In this document: positions 17,807 through 27,885 of the stretch, piece by piece
Layout of the letters: each line of letters starts with the position of its first letter
Position numbering within the stretch: the stretch's first letter is position 1
NCBI GenBank assembly: GCA_902597095.1
Contig: CACJWK010000002.1
Location: 82,834 to 146,833 of the forward strand
Reading direction: 5' to 3'
Source of the DNA: an uncultured Pseudohongiella sp.
GTDB taxonomy: Bacteria; Pseudomonadota; Gammaproteobacteria; Pseudomonadales; Pseudohongiellaceae
DNA: 64,000 nt
The notes under the pieces: generated by a model
Told to the model about the DNA's origin: nothing
Seen by the model: the letters and a program-made list of their open reading frames with translations, nothing else
Database searches by the model: none
Translations under genes and position numbers: made by a program

Positions 17807-20041
17807 CTATGCATCCGGAATCTCGATTCTTTCCTGTCGATACGGGGGCAATGAAGCCAGAATTTGCTTACCGTATCGTTTGGTAAAAACCCGCTCATCG
17901 AACAGCGTGATGCGGCCAAAATCAGTTTCGCTTCGTAGCAGCCGGCCACTTGCTTGCACCAGTCGAAAGGCGGCGTCCGGCACTGCCAGCGTCATGAAAG
18001 GGTTCTGACCCTGCTGCTCGATCCAGGCTGACAGCGTCATTTCTATCGGATCGTCAGGCACTGCAAAAGGAATCTTGGCAATGAGCACATGCTCACAATA
18101 ACGACCGGGAAGGTCTACCCCCTCAGCAAAGCTGGCAAGGCCAAATATCAAACTGTTCAGCCCCTGATCGACCCGTTGCCTGTGGTATTTCAAGATCTGG
18201 GCTTTCTGATAATCGTCCTGACACAGCACCATATTCTGAAAATCTTCAGGCAGGCGTTCTATCACATCAACCATCTGACGCCGGCTCGAGAACAACATCA
18301 GGGCAGCAACCGGTTCAGGTAACAGGTGCGGAAGCGCAGCCACGATAAATGCCGTATGACTCTCGGTATCAGAGGGCTCACAACCCATATTTGGCACCGT
18401 CAAACTAGCCGCCCCGCCAAAGTCGAACGGGCTGGGTATGCTGAGAAAAAACGTCGATTCCGGCAGCCCTGCCTTGAGTTTTAATAGATTGAAGTTCCCC
18501 AGAGAAGACAAGGTCGCAGAAGTCAGCACGGCACCCGCACATTGCTCCCACAATTTTTCGCTCAGGTTATCTGCCGCTAAAACTGGACTGGCAGAGAGAG
18601 TGGTCTCAATCTGCGTATCATCCTCCTGATAGGTCATCCATCTGGCAATAGGTGGTTTCGTAAGGTCATCCTCTTGGGAATATGCCAACCAGAGCGAAGC
18701 GCTTCCCTCCGCACGACGCTGCGCACCACCAATGACCGGATAAAACTGCTCAGCCAGCTCTTTCCTGCTGAGATCGCTGGTTTCTTCCAATTCGATCTTC
18801 AGTTCCTCAGCGATATTAGCAAACAAGCCTGCGAGTTGTGAAAAAGCGCTGAAGAGATTGCCTGCTGCGTCCCGAATCTCCGGCGGGAGAATACCGTGCG
18901 GAAAGGTATAACGACTGCGCTTATCGTGTATCTCTCCCTCGTTCAGAAAAATTGGCTGCAGCATCTGCCAGTACTCTTCGAGGCGTGGCTGCAAAATAGA
19001 TTGCAGCTTATCAAAACTGCTTTGCGAATCAACGGGAATGAAATCTTCTGCAAGAAGCTGCGCAATCAGATCTCCGGTACGCTCCAGCCATGCGCGGGTA
19101 CTACGAATACGTATGTTTGCCGCAAAATGATTGTTGCTTTTGATCGGTAAATGATGAGCCTCATCAAAGATATAGAGACACCTCGCGGGCTCTGGCAATA
19201 TCACCCCTCCACCAAGGGCAATATCCGAGAGCACCAAATCATGATTGCTCACGATAACATCAGATTGATCCAATGATTCTCTGGCTTTAAAAAACACGCA
19301 TTGTCGAAAGTTACTACAGCGCGCGCCCAAACAGGACGCATTATCAACCGTTAAAGGACGCCATTCCTGCTCAGCAATTGGCCTATTCCAGCTGTCTCTG
19401 TCGCCATCCCAACTACCCTCCGAAAGAGCATCCAGCATCCCCTGATAAAGGCGGGCATCGGATTCTCCCAAATCAACTGACTCCTCCCCGTAAAGGTCCA
19501 GCATTGCCTGAAGGCTGTCATTGGGTTCTAGCAGCGCATCCAATTTAGACAAACACACATACCGACCTCTCCCTTTGGCAAGCGCAACAGAAAAGTCGAG
19601 TTCGGAACCATTCAGCAACTCCGGAATATCCTTCAGGATCACCTGTTCCTGTAAGGCAACGGTCGCTGTGGCAATCACGACTTTCAGATTTAATGCCTGG
19701 GCAAGTGGAATTGTGGCCAGAAGATAAGCCAGCGTTTTACCGGTTCCTGTACCTGCTTCAATCACGCATACTGGCGCTTTGAGCGACTCAGCCGCCTGCA
19801 CGACCTGACTGACTGGACCGTTTGCCGAAGCCTGTGCCGTAGGCTGCTCTTTCGTTGGAACCCGCGCTCCGCCAATTACTGCCAGTTGCTTCGCTATCTC
19901 AGCTATCATCAGGCGCTGCCCATAGCGGGGCGTTAGCCCCCGAGACTTCAGAAGTTGACGATAACTTTCTTGAATAAGGTCTTTGATGTCGTCCGCCAAC
20001 ATGCAGCTTGTCCGGGTGCCAGCGTTTCGGAGTCGGGTCAT
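17807..20041 (-). CDS. dinG: DinG-family ATP-dependent DNA helicase
   Basis: XPD/Rad3-like 5'-3' helicase with an iron-sulfur cluster, a repair protein that resolves R-loops and G-rich structures in E. coli. 744 residues: Walker A EAGTGTGKT (95-103), cluster cysteines in YVCLSK and in CLGARCSNFRQC, DEAH box IFDEAHHLP, then motifs V/VI with ASGRLLRSETDFG. GAGG eight bases upstream supports the 20041 start, although homologues usually begin near Met14 (20002). It is divergent from the DUF349 gene. Confidence 0.92.
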   Translation of the reverse strand: MTRLRNAGTRTSCMLADDIKDLIQESYRQLLKSRGLTPRYGQRLMIAEIAKQLAVIGGARVPTKEQPTAQASANGPVSQVVQAAESLKAPVCVIEAGTGTGKTLAYLLATIPLAQALNLKVVIATATVALQEQVILKDIPELLNGSELDFSVALAKGRGRYVCLSKLDALLEPNDSLQAMLDLYGEESVDLGESDARLYQGMLDALSEGSWDGDRDSWNRPIAEQEWRPLTVDNASCLGARCSNFRQCVFFKARESLDQSDVIVSNHDLVLSDIALGGGVILPEPARCLYIFDEAHHLPIKSNNHFAANIRIRSTRAWLERTGDLIAQLLAEDFIPVDSQSSFDKLQSILQPRLEEYWQMLQPIFLNEGEIHDKRSRYTFPHGILPPEIRDAAGNLFSAFSQLAGLFANIAEELKIELEETSDLSRKELAEQFYPVIGGAQRRAEGSASLWLAYSQEDDLTKPPIARWMTYQEDDTQIETTLSASPVLAADNLSEKLWEQCAGAVLTSATLSSLGNFNLLKLKAGLPESTFFLSIPSPFDFGGAASLTVPNMGCEPSDTESHTAFIVAALPHLLPEPVAALMLFSSRRQMVDVIERLPEDFQNMVLCQDDYQKAQILKYHRQRVDQGLNSLIFGLASFAEGVDLPGRYCEHVLIAKIPFAVPDDPIEMTLSAWIEQQGQNPFMTLAVPDAAFRLVQASGRLLRSETDFGRITLFDERVFTKRYGKQILASLPPYRQERIEIPDA

Positions 20042-20235
20042 GATTATACCTCAGCAGCAGTTGGTTAGGCCCGCAGTCCTCGTTATTTACCCCCTTATTT
20101 TCCTACTTCCTCACTTAATTGAAGCCTCGCTGTCACTGTCGAGTGATGAGCGAGCGTAAAATTCTGGTAAAATCAGACCCGTGCCGTGTACACACAAGAA
20201 AGCATTAAACCTTTGATTAACTTTGGTGCCAATTC

Positions 20236-22410
20236 ATGAGTTCAAAACCATCCATCGGCGACTCAAGCAGTTCTCAGCTCACAGAGCCAAACGCTGCTGA
20301 ACACACCACCGCGAAACAGCCTCTGCCTGATACCGACGTGCCGCAATTTTCAACTGATACAGCAAGCCCCGATGCTCCCCTTACAGCACAAGCGCCCCTC
20401 CGGACAGCGCCCGCCGAAGACCCTGTATCCGCTCCGGATCAGAATTCAGAAAATCTCGTGAAAAAATCAGTAGACGACAATGTTCAGGAATTAGCCGCAA
20501 CTGCGCCGCTCAGTGGAAGCGAGCGAAATGAATCTACTTCAGAACAAACAATCAACAGCACAGATGATTCAGACACTCTGAATTTCCCGGAAGAATTGAA
20601 CACGCTGAAGCATGAGCTGAGCGCGATCAATATCGATGAGACCACCCGCCTGGTCACGGTAGAGAACAGGCTTAACCGGCTGCGTAAATTACTACCGCCA
20701 GACAGCCTTCAACTCACTGAAACGCTGGCTGCGTTCACAGAATCACTCCAGACCAAGCTGGCTCAGAACGCCGGTTATCAGCTAGAAATGGAAAGCGCCA
20801 CAAAAAATCTTGTCTCTAAACTGGACGCGCTTATCAGCACCGAGACAATCGATTCACAAATATCTGCCGTGCTGGAAGACTGGCGCAGCATTCAGAACAA
20901 TCTGAAAAACAGCAGCGGTGAGGTGCGGGCCCGCATCAAGGAAATGGCCAACCCGTTCAAGGAGAAAATTCAGGCATTAAGAGAGCAGGCACTTGCTCTG
21001 GCAGCAGTGAAGAAGAAATCATTGATACAGCAAATGGAAACGGTTAATCAGGCTGATCTCACAATGCGCGACAGAGCCCAGACCATCAATAAGCTCCATC
21101 AGCAGTGGAAGAGGCTCGGTCGCTCAAGTCTCAACGAAGAACTTTGGCAACAGTTCAAAACTGCGTCTGATAAAGCCTATGAGCCATGTAAGGCGCATTT
21201 TAAGGCGCGTAAGCAGGAAATGGCGACAAACCTTCAAACCAGAAAGGCGCTATGCGAATCGCTTGAAACAAGCATCGCTTCCTTTACCGAATCACCGCCG
21301 GACATTGCTGCGCTAAACAAGTTATTGCGCGAAGCTGATGCTGAATGGAAAAAGTCGGCCCCGGTCGAGCAGTCTAAGATCAAATCACTTCAAAAGCGCT
21401 ACTATGGGCTGTTAGAAGCACTCCGCAAATTTCGTAAAAAGCTGAATCGTGATAGCGTTGCGACAAAGACTTCCTTGATATCACAGGCACAAGAACTGAT
21501 TGATTTTGAAGACAATCGCGAGGCAATGGCGCGAGCCAAAGCACTGCAGCAAGCATGGAAAACCGCGGGACCAAGCTCCTATAAGGAAGACAGGCAGCTC
21601 TGGGAGCAGTTCAGAGAAGCCTGCGATAAAATTTTTGCCAAACCCGATTCCTCAAAACCCAGAAAACGAGCTGAAACAAACGTCGTAGATCAGGAAATTC
21701 AGAAAACACTGGATGCCTTGCAAACATTCAACGCGCTCAGCGACGAGGAATTACGAGCAGCCAGGGGGGATTTCAATGCTACCATCAGGGCTTTTACTAG
21801 CGCGCTGGATCACCGGACAAAAAAACAGCGAAGCCGGTTGATAGATCAATTCAATCACCTCAAGCGAAATCTGGATTTTCGGTTCAGAGCCCTTCCTGAC
21901 AAAAAAAGCCAGATCTTATTAGAGCGGATCCGTGCACATACGCAATTACTGGATCAGGTTGAAAAACAACTACTATCCGGCGCTGAAGACTTTTCTGAGG
22001 TGAAAGCGAGATTTGAGGCTAATGCCTGGCAACAGCTGGACCCGACAGACGACCCTGAATTAGATTCCTTGCTGCAAGGCCGGGCGTCTGACGTGTTGAG
22101 CACGACCGACGCACTTGATTATCAGAAGTGTGCGACAGCGGCTGAATCTCGCCTCCGGGAATTGTGCATTCTACTGGAAATTAGGGCCGGCGCAGATACC
22201 CCGGAATCAGATCGGGCCCAGCGCATGTCACTGCAGCTGGCACAACTGCAGTCAGGGTTCGGGCACAATAAATCCAGCCAAAACGAAAACGTTCAGTTTG
22301 CACACCGCAGTCGTTTGCTGAGCCTGTGTTTGGGGCCAATCGAACCTCAAGCCCTTGCTTCACTGCAGGAGCGCCTGAATGAGAGCTTTCTTCGCCTGCT
22401 TCGCCGCTAG
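20236..22410 (+). CDS. DUF349-repeat protein
   Basis: 724 residues. The first 125 are low-complexity (Ser, Thr, Glu, Pro, Ala). DUF349 helical repeats follow, recognisable by QQWKRLGRSSLNEELWQQF (about residue 288), the EWKKSAPVEQ repeat (about 370), and QAWKTAGPSSYKEDRQLWEQ (about 440). Most of the remainder is predicted long helix. The family is common in Gammaproteobacteria, but its biochemical function is not established. No signal peptide or membrane segment. It is divergent from dinG and tail-to-tail with the acyltransferase. Confidence 0.85.
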   Translation: MSSKPSIGDSSSSQLTEPNAAEHTTAKQPLPDTDVPQFSTDTASPDAPLTAQAPLRTAPAEDPVSAPDQNSENLVKKSVDDNVQELAATAPLSGSERNESTSEQTINSTDDSDTLNFPEELNTLKHELSAINIDETTRLVTVENRLNRLRKLLPPDSLQLTETLAAFTESLQTKLAQNAGYQLEMESATKNLVSKLDALISTETIDSQISAVLEDWRSIQNNLKNSSGEVRARIKEMANPFKEKIQALREQALALAAVKKKSLIQQMETVNQADLTMRDRAQTINKLHQQWKRLGRSSLNEELWQQFKTASDKAYEPCKAHFKARKQEMATNLQTRKALCESLETSIASFTESPPDIAALNKLLREADAEWKKSAPVEQSKIKSLQKRYYGLLEALRKFRKKLNRDSVATKTSLISQAQELIDFEDNREAMARAKALQQAWKTAGPSSYKEDRQLWEQFREACDKIFAKPDSSKPRKRAETNVVDQEIQKTLDALQTFNALSDEELRAARGDFNATIRAFTSALDHRTKKQRSRLIDQFNHLKRNLDFRFRALPDKKSQILLERIRAHTQLLDQVEKQLLSGAEDFSEVKARFEANAWQQLDPTDDPELDSLLQGRASDVLSTTDALDYQKCATAAESRLRELCILLEIRAGADTPESDRAQRMSLQLAQLQSGFGHNKSSQNENVQFAHRSRLLSLCLGPIEPQALASLQERLNESFLRLLRR

Positions 22411-22434
22411 GGCACTCTCCGGCCAAGCCAACCT

Positions 22435-23580
22435 TTATTCGATAACCCCGAGTTTATTAAGAACCGGATTGGCGTAGCTGAACAGCCAGTGTTTCCGAAG
22501 TCTAACACCGACGGACTCGAGTCGCTTTTCGAACTTCAACCTGGCTGATGCGGAAATATCCTCTTCTTCAAGCAGCCCGCGAATTCGATGCTGCGGCAAA
22601 AGCCCGTCTTTCTTCAGGTGCTCGAGTGCCAGATAGTTTGTCTCGCTTAGCTGATAATTTTCAATAATTTGTTCATCAACTGTTGCAGCAATTTCATTAG
22701 GGTCATCGGTGCCCAGATTCAGTTCTTCTCCGAATGCCACATGAACATTGCCTTTGAATCCAATCATACCGGTCACGATACTGGTGATATCAGACTCATC
22801 GGTCTTGATAAAGCTGCCGTTCTTTTCAATTTCGTACAGTTCCTGTGCTTTCAGTACATCGCAAGCATCATACTCATAAGAGATAGTTACCGGGACAATA
22901 TGCAGGGCGTTTAAGCTTTCTGACAATCTACGCTCACGCTTTGCCATGCCGAGCATCTTCAACAAAGCGGGGTCTGTTCGATCTATCCCGTCTTTTGCCC
23001 TGCCTTCCCGTTGTGCTATCCAGACATTTTCGCCGTTATCGATACAGTGATGGATATATTCAGACAGAGTTTTCAAAGACTGCAGTAACTCCCTCCCTTT
23101 TGCGGAACGCGCAACAATAAAGCTTTTATTCAGACGCATCAGATCGGTAACAAAAGGCTTTTTAAGCAGATTGTCCCCGATCGCGATCTGAAGGGTGTCT
23201 AAGCCGCCGTGGTAAAGCATATAGTTAACAAACGCCGGATCCATCGTAATGTCACGGTGATTGCAAATAAAGAGGTAGCTGCGACCCTCTTTTAGTCCTT
23301 CCATACCGGAGTGCGTCAAATTTGTCGTGGTATCAAGAATCATTTTATCCATGTAGGTTGCAATTACATCCTGCATGGATTTCACATCCGTAACCCCTCT
23401 TACCTGACGCTTCAGCTTGTGGCTGGCAGCCATCTTAATAAGCCCCGGAAACAGGCGCGTCAGTTTTGGAAAGTAAAAATTCGCAATACTCTCCAGGAAC
23501 TCCGGTTCCCTAATCAACTGGTCGAGCACAGGGCGGATTTCACTGTCCTGATAGGGTCGGATGCTTTTGAACTTATCCAA
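22435..23580 (-). CDS. PlsC-type glycerolipid acyltransferase family protein
   Basis: 381-residue membrane-associated acyltransferase. The catalytic HxxxxD box is HRDITMD in FICNHRDITMDPAF (about residue 110), and IAQREGRAKDG (about 188) is the phosphate-binding block III. The long N-terminal arm (~100 residues) resembles a subgroup of proteobacterial 1-acylglycerol-phosphate acyltransferase relatives rather than plain PlsC. AAGGAAAAAA precedes the ATG. The acceptor lipid cannot be told from sequence. Confidence 0.85.
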   Translation of the reverse strand: MDKFKSIRPYQDSEIRPVLDQLIREPEFLESIANFYFPKLTRLFPGLIKMAASHKLKRQVRGVTDVKSMQDVIATYMDKMILDTTTNLTHSGMEGLKEGRSYLFICNHRDITMDPAFVNYMLYHGGLDTLQIAIGDNLLKKPFVTDLMRLNKSFIVARSAKGRELLQSLKTLSEYIHHCIDNGENVWIAQREGRAKDGIDRTDPALLKMLGMAKRERRLSESLNALHIVPVTISYEYDACDVLKAQELYEIEKNGSFIKTDESDITSIVTGMIGFKGNVHVAFGEELNLGTDDPNEIAATVDEQIIENYQLSETNYLALEHLKKDGLLPQHRIRGLLEEEDISASARLKFEKRLESVGVRLRKHWLFSYANPVLNKLGVIE

Positions 23581-23909
23581 TTTTTTTCCTTATTTACAAT
23601 AAATTACGGAATAATTCTCATCTGTCTTTTAACAACAAAAAGGACGCGCATTGTAGCGTTTTAAAAAGTGGATGGGTACGGCTGACGCGCATTCAAGCGC
23701 CGATTTCAATGTTTCGAACCGAGAACGAAAGGCGCACACGCCGCCGAGTGACACCGTCATCAACTGGCTCCTTTCTCAAGCCTTAACAAATGGCATAAAA
23801 GAGCTTTCGCTTGCGCAGCCTGGAAGACATACCTCGGCCTCACTGGCGTCACACTGAGCAATAGACACAAGCGATCGAGACAGGACTGGCCAGCACATCC
23901 GGAACGCAG
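23581..23909. other. Intergenic region without a convincing gene
   Basis: Between the acyltransferase start and the 3' end of the phosphatase-superfamily pseudogene. One 61-codon plus-strand frame (23672-23857) has no signal, no strong ribosome site and no recognisable family. The stretch near 23600-23650 is AT-rich and probably includes the acyltransferase promoter. Confidence 0.4.
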
Positions 23910-25061
23910 CTAATCCAGCACCTCTGACAGATGCGGCGCCATCTCTGGGTTCAACGCTTGTGGAAAAAACCTAATTGCTCTGCTGTGGTTGACCCTGACT
24001 CAAAAAAGCGCATTGCTCTTCTGTCACTATCAGCCCCTTGCCAGCAACACCGGGGCCGATTGCCGCTTTCTAGGTGTCCTCCGAGCCGATAATCCCCTCC
24101 GTGAAATGCGAAAGCGAGGACATATATCCGTCAAGCGATCGCTTGCTTGCATGGTGAAGCCAGGTGACTGTGGGCTCCTCACCGCGACCGTGGTCAACCG
24201 TAATGACGGGCACGGTATTGTCTCGTTACTTCGGTATCGATTGCAGCGTATGCCAGCCTTCCTCAATAAAGCGATCGGTACGATTGCGAACAGATACTCG
24301 TCATATTTACCATTATGCGCAAAGTCATCTGTTTCACCGTGGCCGATAAACAGCAGCCTGGGCTATTCACGGCGCAGAAAGGACAAGGCGTAGCGATGAG
24401 TGAAGGCATCATTTCGAACTGTCGGCCACGGCGGCGGAATATCTTTGTGCAATCGGTTCAGCGTAATTTCTTCCATCCCCTCAGGCGCATTGGGAGGCTC
24501 AAAGGCATTGACATAAACGCCGCTGCGCTCAACGTTAAAGATTAATGGAAAGACGTCCCAGGAAGCGAATGCAGCCGTGCTGCCAACAAAGCCGCCAATT
24601 CCTTCGAGCCGTTCGTGAACAGTTCGCTCTGGGTTGTGAAGCTTGCTGTTTGAATTAATCGTCTCATTCACTACACCGGTGAGAATTTCAGAATAGCCGG
24701 GATAGGAAAAAACCCAAGGGTTGGCAACGGGCGCATGAACCGCGGTCTCGGTTTCCAATGACACTACCCTGCTCAAAAACAGTATCGTGCAGGAAAGGAA
24801 ACAGCAGCCGCGCCCGCTCAGCCGGATCATCATCCCAAAACTGTCTCATAAATCTGATTGCTGCTCGCTGTAGCTATCATCCGAGGCCAGACGACGATCC
24901 AGTCCCCGAAAAAGCTCTTGCCAACGCAATCCGTCAAGGGTGATCAAAACCACGCTGCCGGCACCGATAACCACCTGCTGACCAGAGCGAAACCAGTCCC
25001 TAAGCAGCCACAGACTGATTTTGCGAAGAGCCGACAGTGATCCTGGCCACCGCCCTTGCAT
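23910..25061 (-). pseudogene. Decayed alkaline-phosphatase-superfamily hydrolase
   Basis: Remains of a secreted metal-dependent phosphatase/sulfatase-like enzyme, readable only by changing frame several times. In order on the minus strand: VVLITLDGLRWQELFRGLD (24911-24953, first metal site), then a stop; FWDDDPAERARLLFPFLHD in another frame (about 24770-24835); SYPGYSEILTG and ASWDVFP in a third (24500-24722); ITVDHGRG (about 24180-24210, second metal site); GSEDT followed by TAG at 24070-24072, where the family has Trp; and a C-terminal NPEMAPHLSEVL ending at 23910. At least two frameshifts and one nonsense change make it non-functional. The family call rests on motif order recalled from homologues. 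Confidence 0.8.
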
Positions 25062-25230
25062 GGGGATCCGTGCCCGGAAAACCGCCAGGAAACGCGTCTT
25101 GTCAATCATAGAAGAACATCCGATCAGATCGGCAGCAGCCTCGGTTAAAGAATCAATAAAAATCCCATGAGCGCTGAACCGCCTTACGGCGATGGTCTGC
25201 GCTCTCGTTTCGAGAGCTGCGCATGGTTTT

Positions 25231-26658
25231 TCAGCCTGACTGTAGCTCAGACAACATCGACACATAGTGCTCCAACTGAGCGAGCGACTCAAGCTGCGAA
25301 GGGTCAGCCCGTGTTTTGGCTTTCTCCAGATCTTCCGCATGATTGACACGTGTTTCGGCACTGTAAATTCTCTGCAGACAAAACAGACGCCAGCGCTCGG
25401 TCTCCTCCTCTGTCAGGGTCCCGGGGAAATTTCGGGCCCTGTATCGGAAGAACATTTCCTGCAGACGACCGTCTTTAAAAGGCAGATCAAGACGGGCCAG
25501 TTCTGTCGCGTCTGTATTCCTGACCACCCTCATCAATTCTTTGTCACCGTCATTGAAGAAGCCGCCGCTGTAAATCATGAAATCAGGGTCATCAGGTTTA
25601 GGCAGGTCTTCTCGTCGCAGGGCATTTGATACCTTCTCAGCAAGATGCGGCATTTTCATCATCTTATCCCAATGGGCCCTGATGCGATCTTCACTGATAC
25701 CGTATTGCAGCGCAAGTTCTGAGGAAAGAACCGTAGGCGCAGTCAGAATTGGGCACTTGTTGGTATGAACTGTCTTGAGTGGGATGCGACAAACTCCCTC
25801 CGTCAGCAGTTCATTCGAGGTGAAAAGTCGCGCCCTGATTTCCTCGTCAGAAAGATCAATCCAGTCGTCAGGGTCAAGTCGCAAATCGTATACGATTACG
25901 CCGTTACTGTCGGTGGGATGTCGGCACACCGGCGCAACCACGGCCAGACATCCCTGCGCCGCCGGATACGTTCCGGACACGTGCAGGAGCGGTTTACGGG
26001 AATTGAGGTCAAGTTGCCGGCGAACAGCTTGCTTGGTACGTGATCGATACACATAATCATACAGTCTCGGCTGCGCCTGCTTGATCAGTCGGGCCATTTC
26101 AATCGTGGCCAACACATCGGACAAGGCATCGTGGGCATCTGCGTGCTCTATACCATTTGCAGCGGTCAGCGCTTCAAGTCGAAAGCTGTTCGTCCCGTCC
26201 TCCCTTTTCGGCCAGACAATTCCCTCGGGGCGCGTGGCCGCAGCAAGGCGCGCCATGTCCAGAATATCCCATCGCGTATTGCCGTTCTTCCATTCACGCG
26301 CATAGGGATCGTAGAAATTCCTGTAAAGCAGCTGACGCGTCAGTTCATCGTCGAAGCGTATGCTATTATAGCCCGCGACACAGGTCCCCACTTGAGAGAA
26401 CTCTGCGTGTATCAAACGGATAAATTCTGCTTCACACAGACCTTCAGACAGCGCTTTCTGGGGCGTGATGCCGGTGATCAGACAAGCCATGGGATTAGGC
26501 AGAAAGTCCGGAGAAGGCTGGCAGTAAAGCACCAGTGGATCACCGATAATATTCAGGTTTTCATCAGTACGGATGCCGGCAAACTGACTCGCGCGGTCTC
26601 GGCGGGGGTTGCTGCCAAAGGTCTCAAAGTCGTACCAATAGATGCTCGCTGAGGTCAT
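25231..26658 (-). CDS. sbcB: Exodeoxyribonuclease I
   Basis: 3'-5' single-strand DNA exonuclease in recombination and mismatch repair. From the Met at 26658 the protein is 475 residues, the same as E. coli ExoI. DEDDh motifs: WYDFETFG (residues 8-15), GYNSIRFDDE (about 105) and HADAHDALSDV (about 180). The open frame runs 52 codons further upstream, but that part has no homology and would nearly reach pyrB. It is divergent from pyrB. Confidence 0.94.
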   Translation of the reverse strand: MTSASIYWYDFETFGSNPRRDRASQFAGIRTDENLNIIGDPLVLYCQPSPDFLPNPMACLITGITPQKALSEGLCEAEFIRLIHAEFSQVGTCVAGYNSIRFDDELTRQLLYRNFYDPYAREWKNGNTRWDILDMARLAAATRPEGIVWPKREDGTNSFRLEALTAANGIEHADAHDALSDVLATIEMARLIKQAQPRLYDYVYRSRTKQAVRRQLDLNSRKPLLHVSGTYPAAQGCLAVVAPVCRHPTDSNGVIVYDLRLDPDDWIDLSDEEIRARLFTSNELLTEGVCRIPLKTVHTNKCPILTAPTVLSSELALQYGISEDRIRAHWDKMMKMPHLAEKVSNALRREDLPKPDDPDFMIYSGGFFNDGDKELMRVVRNTDATELARLDLPFKDGRLQEMFFRYRARNFPGTLTEEETERWRLFCLQRIYSAETRVNHAEDLEKAKTRADPSQLESLAQLEHYVSMLSELQSG

Positions 26659-26846
26659 TGCATACTGCTCAGGTCCATTTAGACAACAGCATAGCACGAC
26701 CATAACTGAAAGATTCTCGCCTGCCCGGCTTCCGCTTTTCCCCATATTTTCTGGCTGCCCGACCCTGTCGTTCCCAGTCTGTAAATGTTGTAGACTGCGG
26801 GCACAGGCTCGCACTTAAGTGAAAAAGACCCTAGAACGGTGGACCA

Positions 26847-27866
26847 ATGGATTTTCGCGGCGCCCACATCCTCACTGTTAACCAGTTCCAGAGAGACGAT
26901 GTCGAATTGGTTTTCCAAGTGGCCGACACTATGGAGCCCTACGCGCACCGGCTACGGGTAACCAAAGCACTTGACGGCGCAATCCTCGGCAACATGTTTT
27001 TCGAACCCAGCACCCGAACCCGCGTAAGCTTCGGTTGCGCCTTCAACCTTCTCGGGGGCCATGTGCGGGAAACTACCGGCATGGAATCGTCCTCAATCAC
27101 CAAAGGTGAATCACTTTACGATACCGCCAGGGTCATCTCGGGCTACAGCGACGTTATTGTTATGCGACACCCGGCGCCCGGCTCCGTCGCAGAATTTGCC
27201 AGAGCGTCCAGAGTCCCGGTCATCAATGGCGGCGATGGCGCCAATGAACACCCGTCACAAGCTCTGCTGGATCTGTATACCATCAAGAAAGAACTTCAGG
27301 CGAACGGACTTACTATTGATGGCATGCGCATTGCCATGGTTGGAGATCTTAAACACGGTCGTACAGTCCACTCTCTCTCCCAGCTCCTGAAGATGTACCA
27401 GAAGATTCATCTGACATTGATATCGCCGCAGGAATTAAGGATGCCAGCCAATATCGTCAGCGATCTCAAGGCAGCAGGCCACGAAGTCACTGAAACTGAC
27501 GATATGGAAGCTGGACTTCAAGAAAACGATACCGTTTATCTTACCCGCATTCAGGAAGAGCGCTTCGATTCAAAGCTTGAGGCCGACATCTACCGAGGCC
27601 GTTTCCGGCTAAATCAGGCAATCTATACGAGACACTGCCAGCCCAACACAGTCATCATGCATCCTCTGCCACGTGATTCGCGAGCGGAAGCAAATGAACT
27701 CGACGCGGACCTCAATCAACATCGGAATCTCGCGATTTTCCGCCAGGCAGACAATGGCGTGCTCATACGGATGGCGCTGTTCGCTCTGATACTGGACATA
27801 AGCGACAAAATTAAAGATTCTATAAAGGAAATCGGTTGGTATACCGGAGGACGCTTTGGCACATAG
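26847..27866 (+). CDS. pyrB: Aspartate carbamoyltransferase catalytic chain
   Basis: Makes carbamoyl-aspartate, the first committed step of pyrimidine synthesis. 339 residues with the carbamoyl-phosphate loop EPSTRTRVSF (about residue 53), HPSQALLDLYTI (about 135) and the aspartate site HPLPRDSRAEANELD (about 272). No regulatory pyrI chain or dihydroorotase-like pyrC' partner is adjacent; the active pyrC is at 5.4 kb. The C-terminus is slightly longer than the E. coli chain. Confidence 0.95.
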   Translation: MDFRGAHILTVNQFQRDDVELVFQVADTMEPYAHRLRVTKALDGAILGNMFFEPSTRTRVSFGCAFNLLGGHVRETTGMESSSITKGESLYDTARVISGYSDVIVMRHPAPGSVAEFARASRVPVINGGDGANEHPSQALLDLYTIKKELQANGLTIDGMRIAMVGDLKHGRTVHSLSQLLKMYQKIHLTLISPQELRMPANIVSDLKAAGHEVTETDDMEAGLQENDTVYLTRIQEERFDSKLEADIYRGRFRLNQAIYTRHCQPNTVIMHPLPRDSRAEANELDADLNQHRNLAIFRQADNGVLIRMALFALILDISDKIKDSIKEIGWYTGGRFGT

Positions 27867-27885
27867 GCCTTACAGAGACCAATCG

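Noticed and set aside
23672..23857. 61-codon frame as a small gene
   Set aside because: No family, no good ribosome site, no neighbours in the same operon; only retained as part of the intergenic entry.
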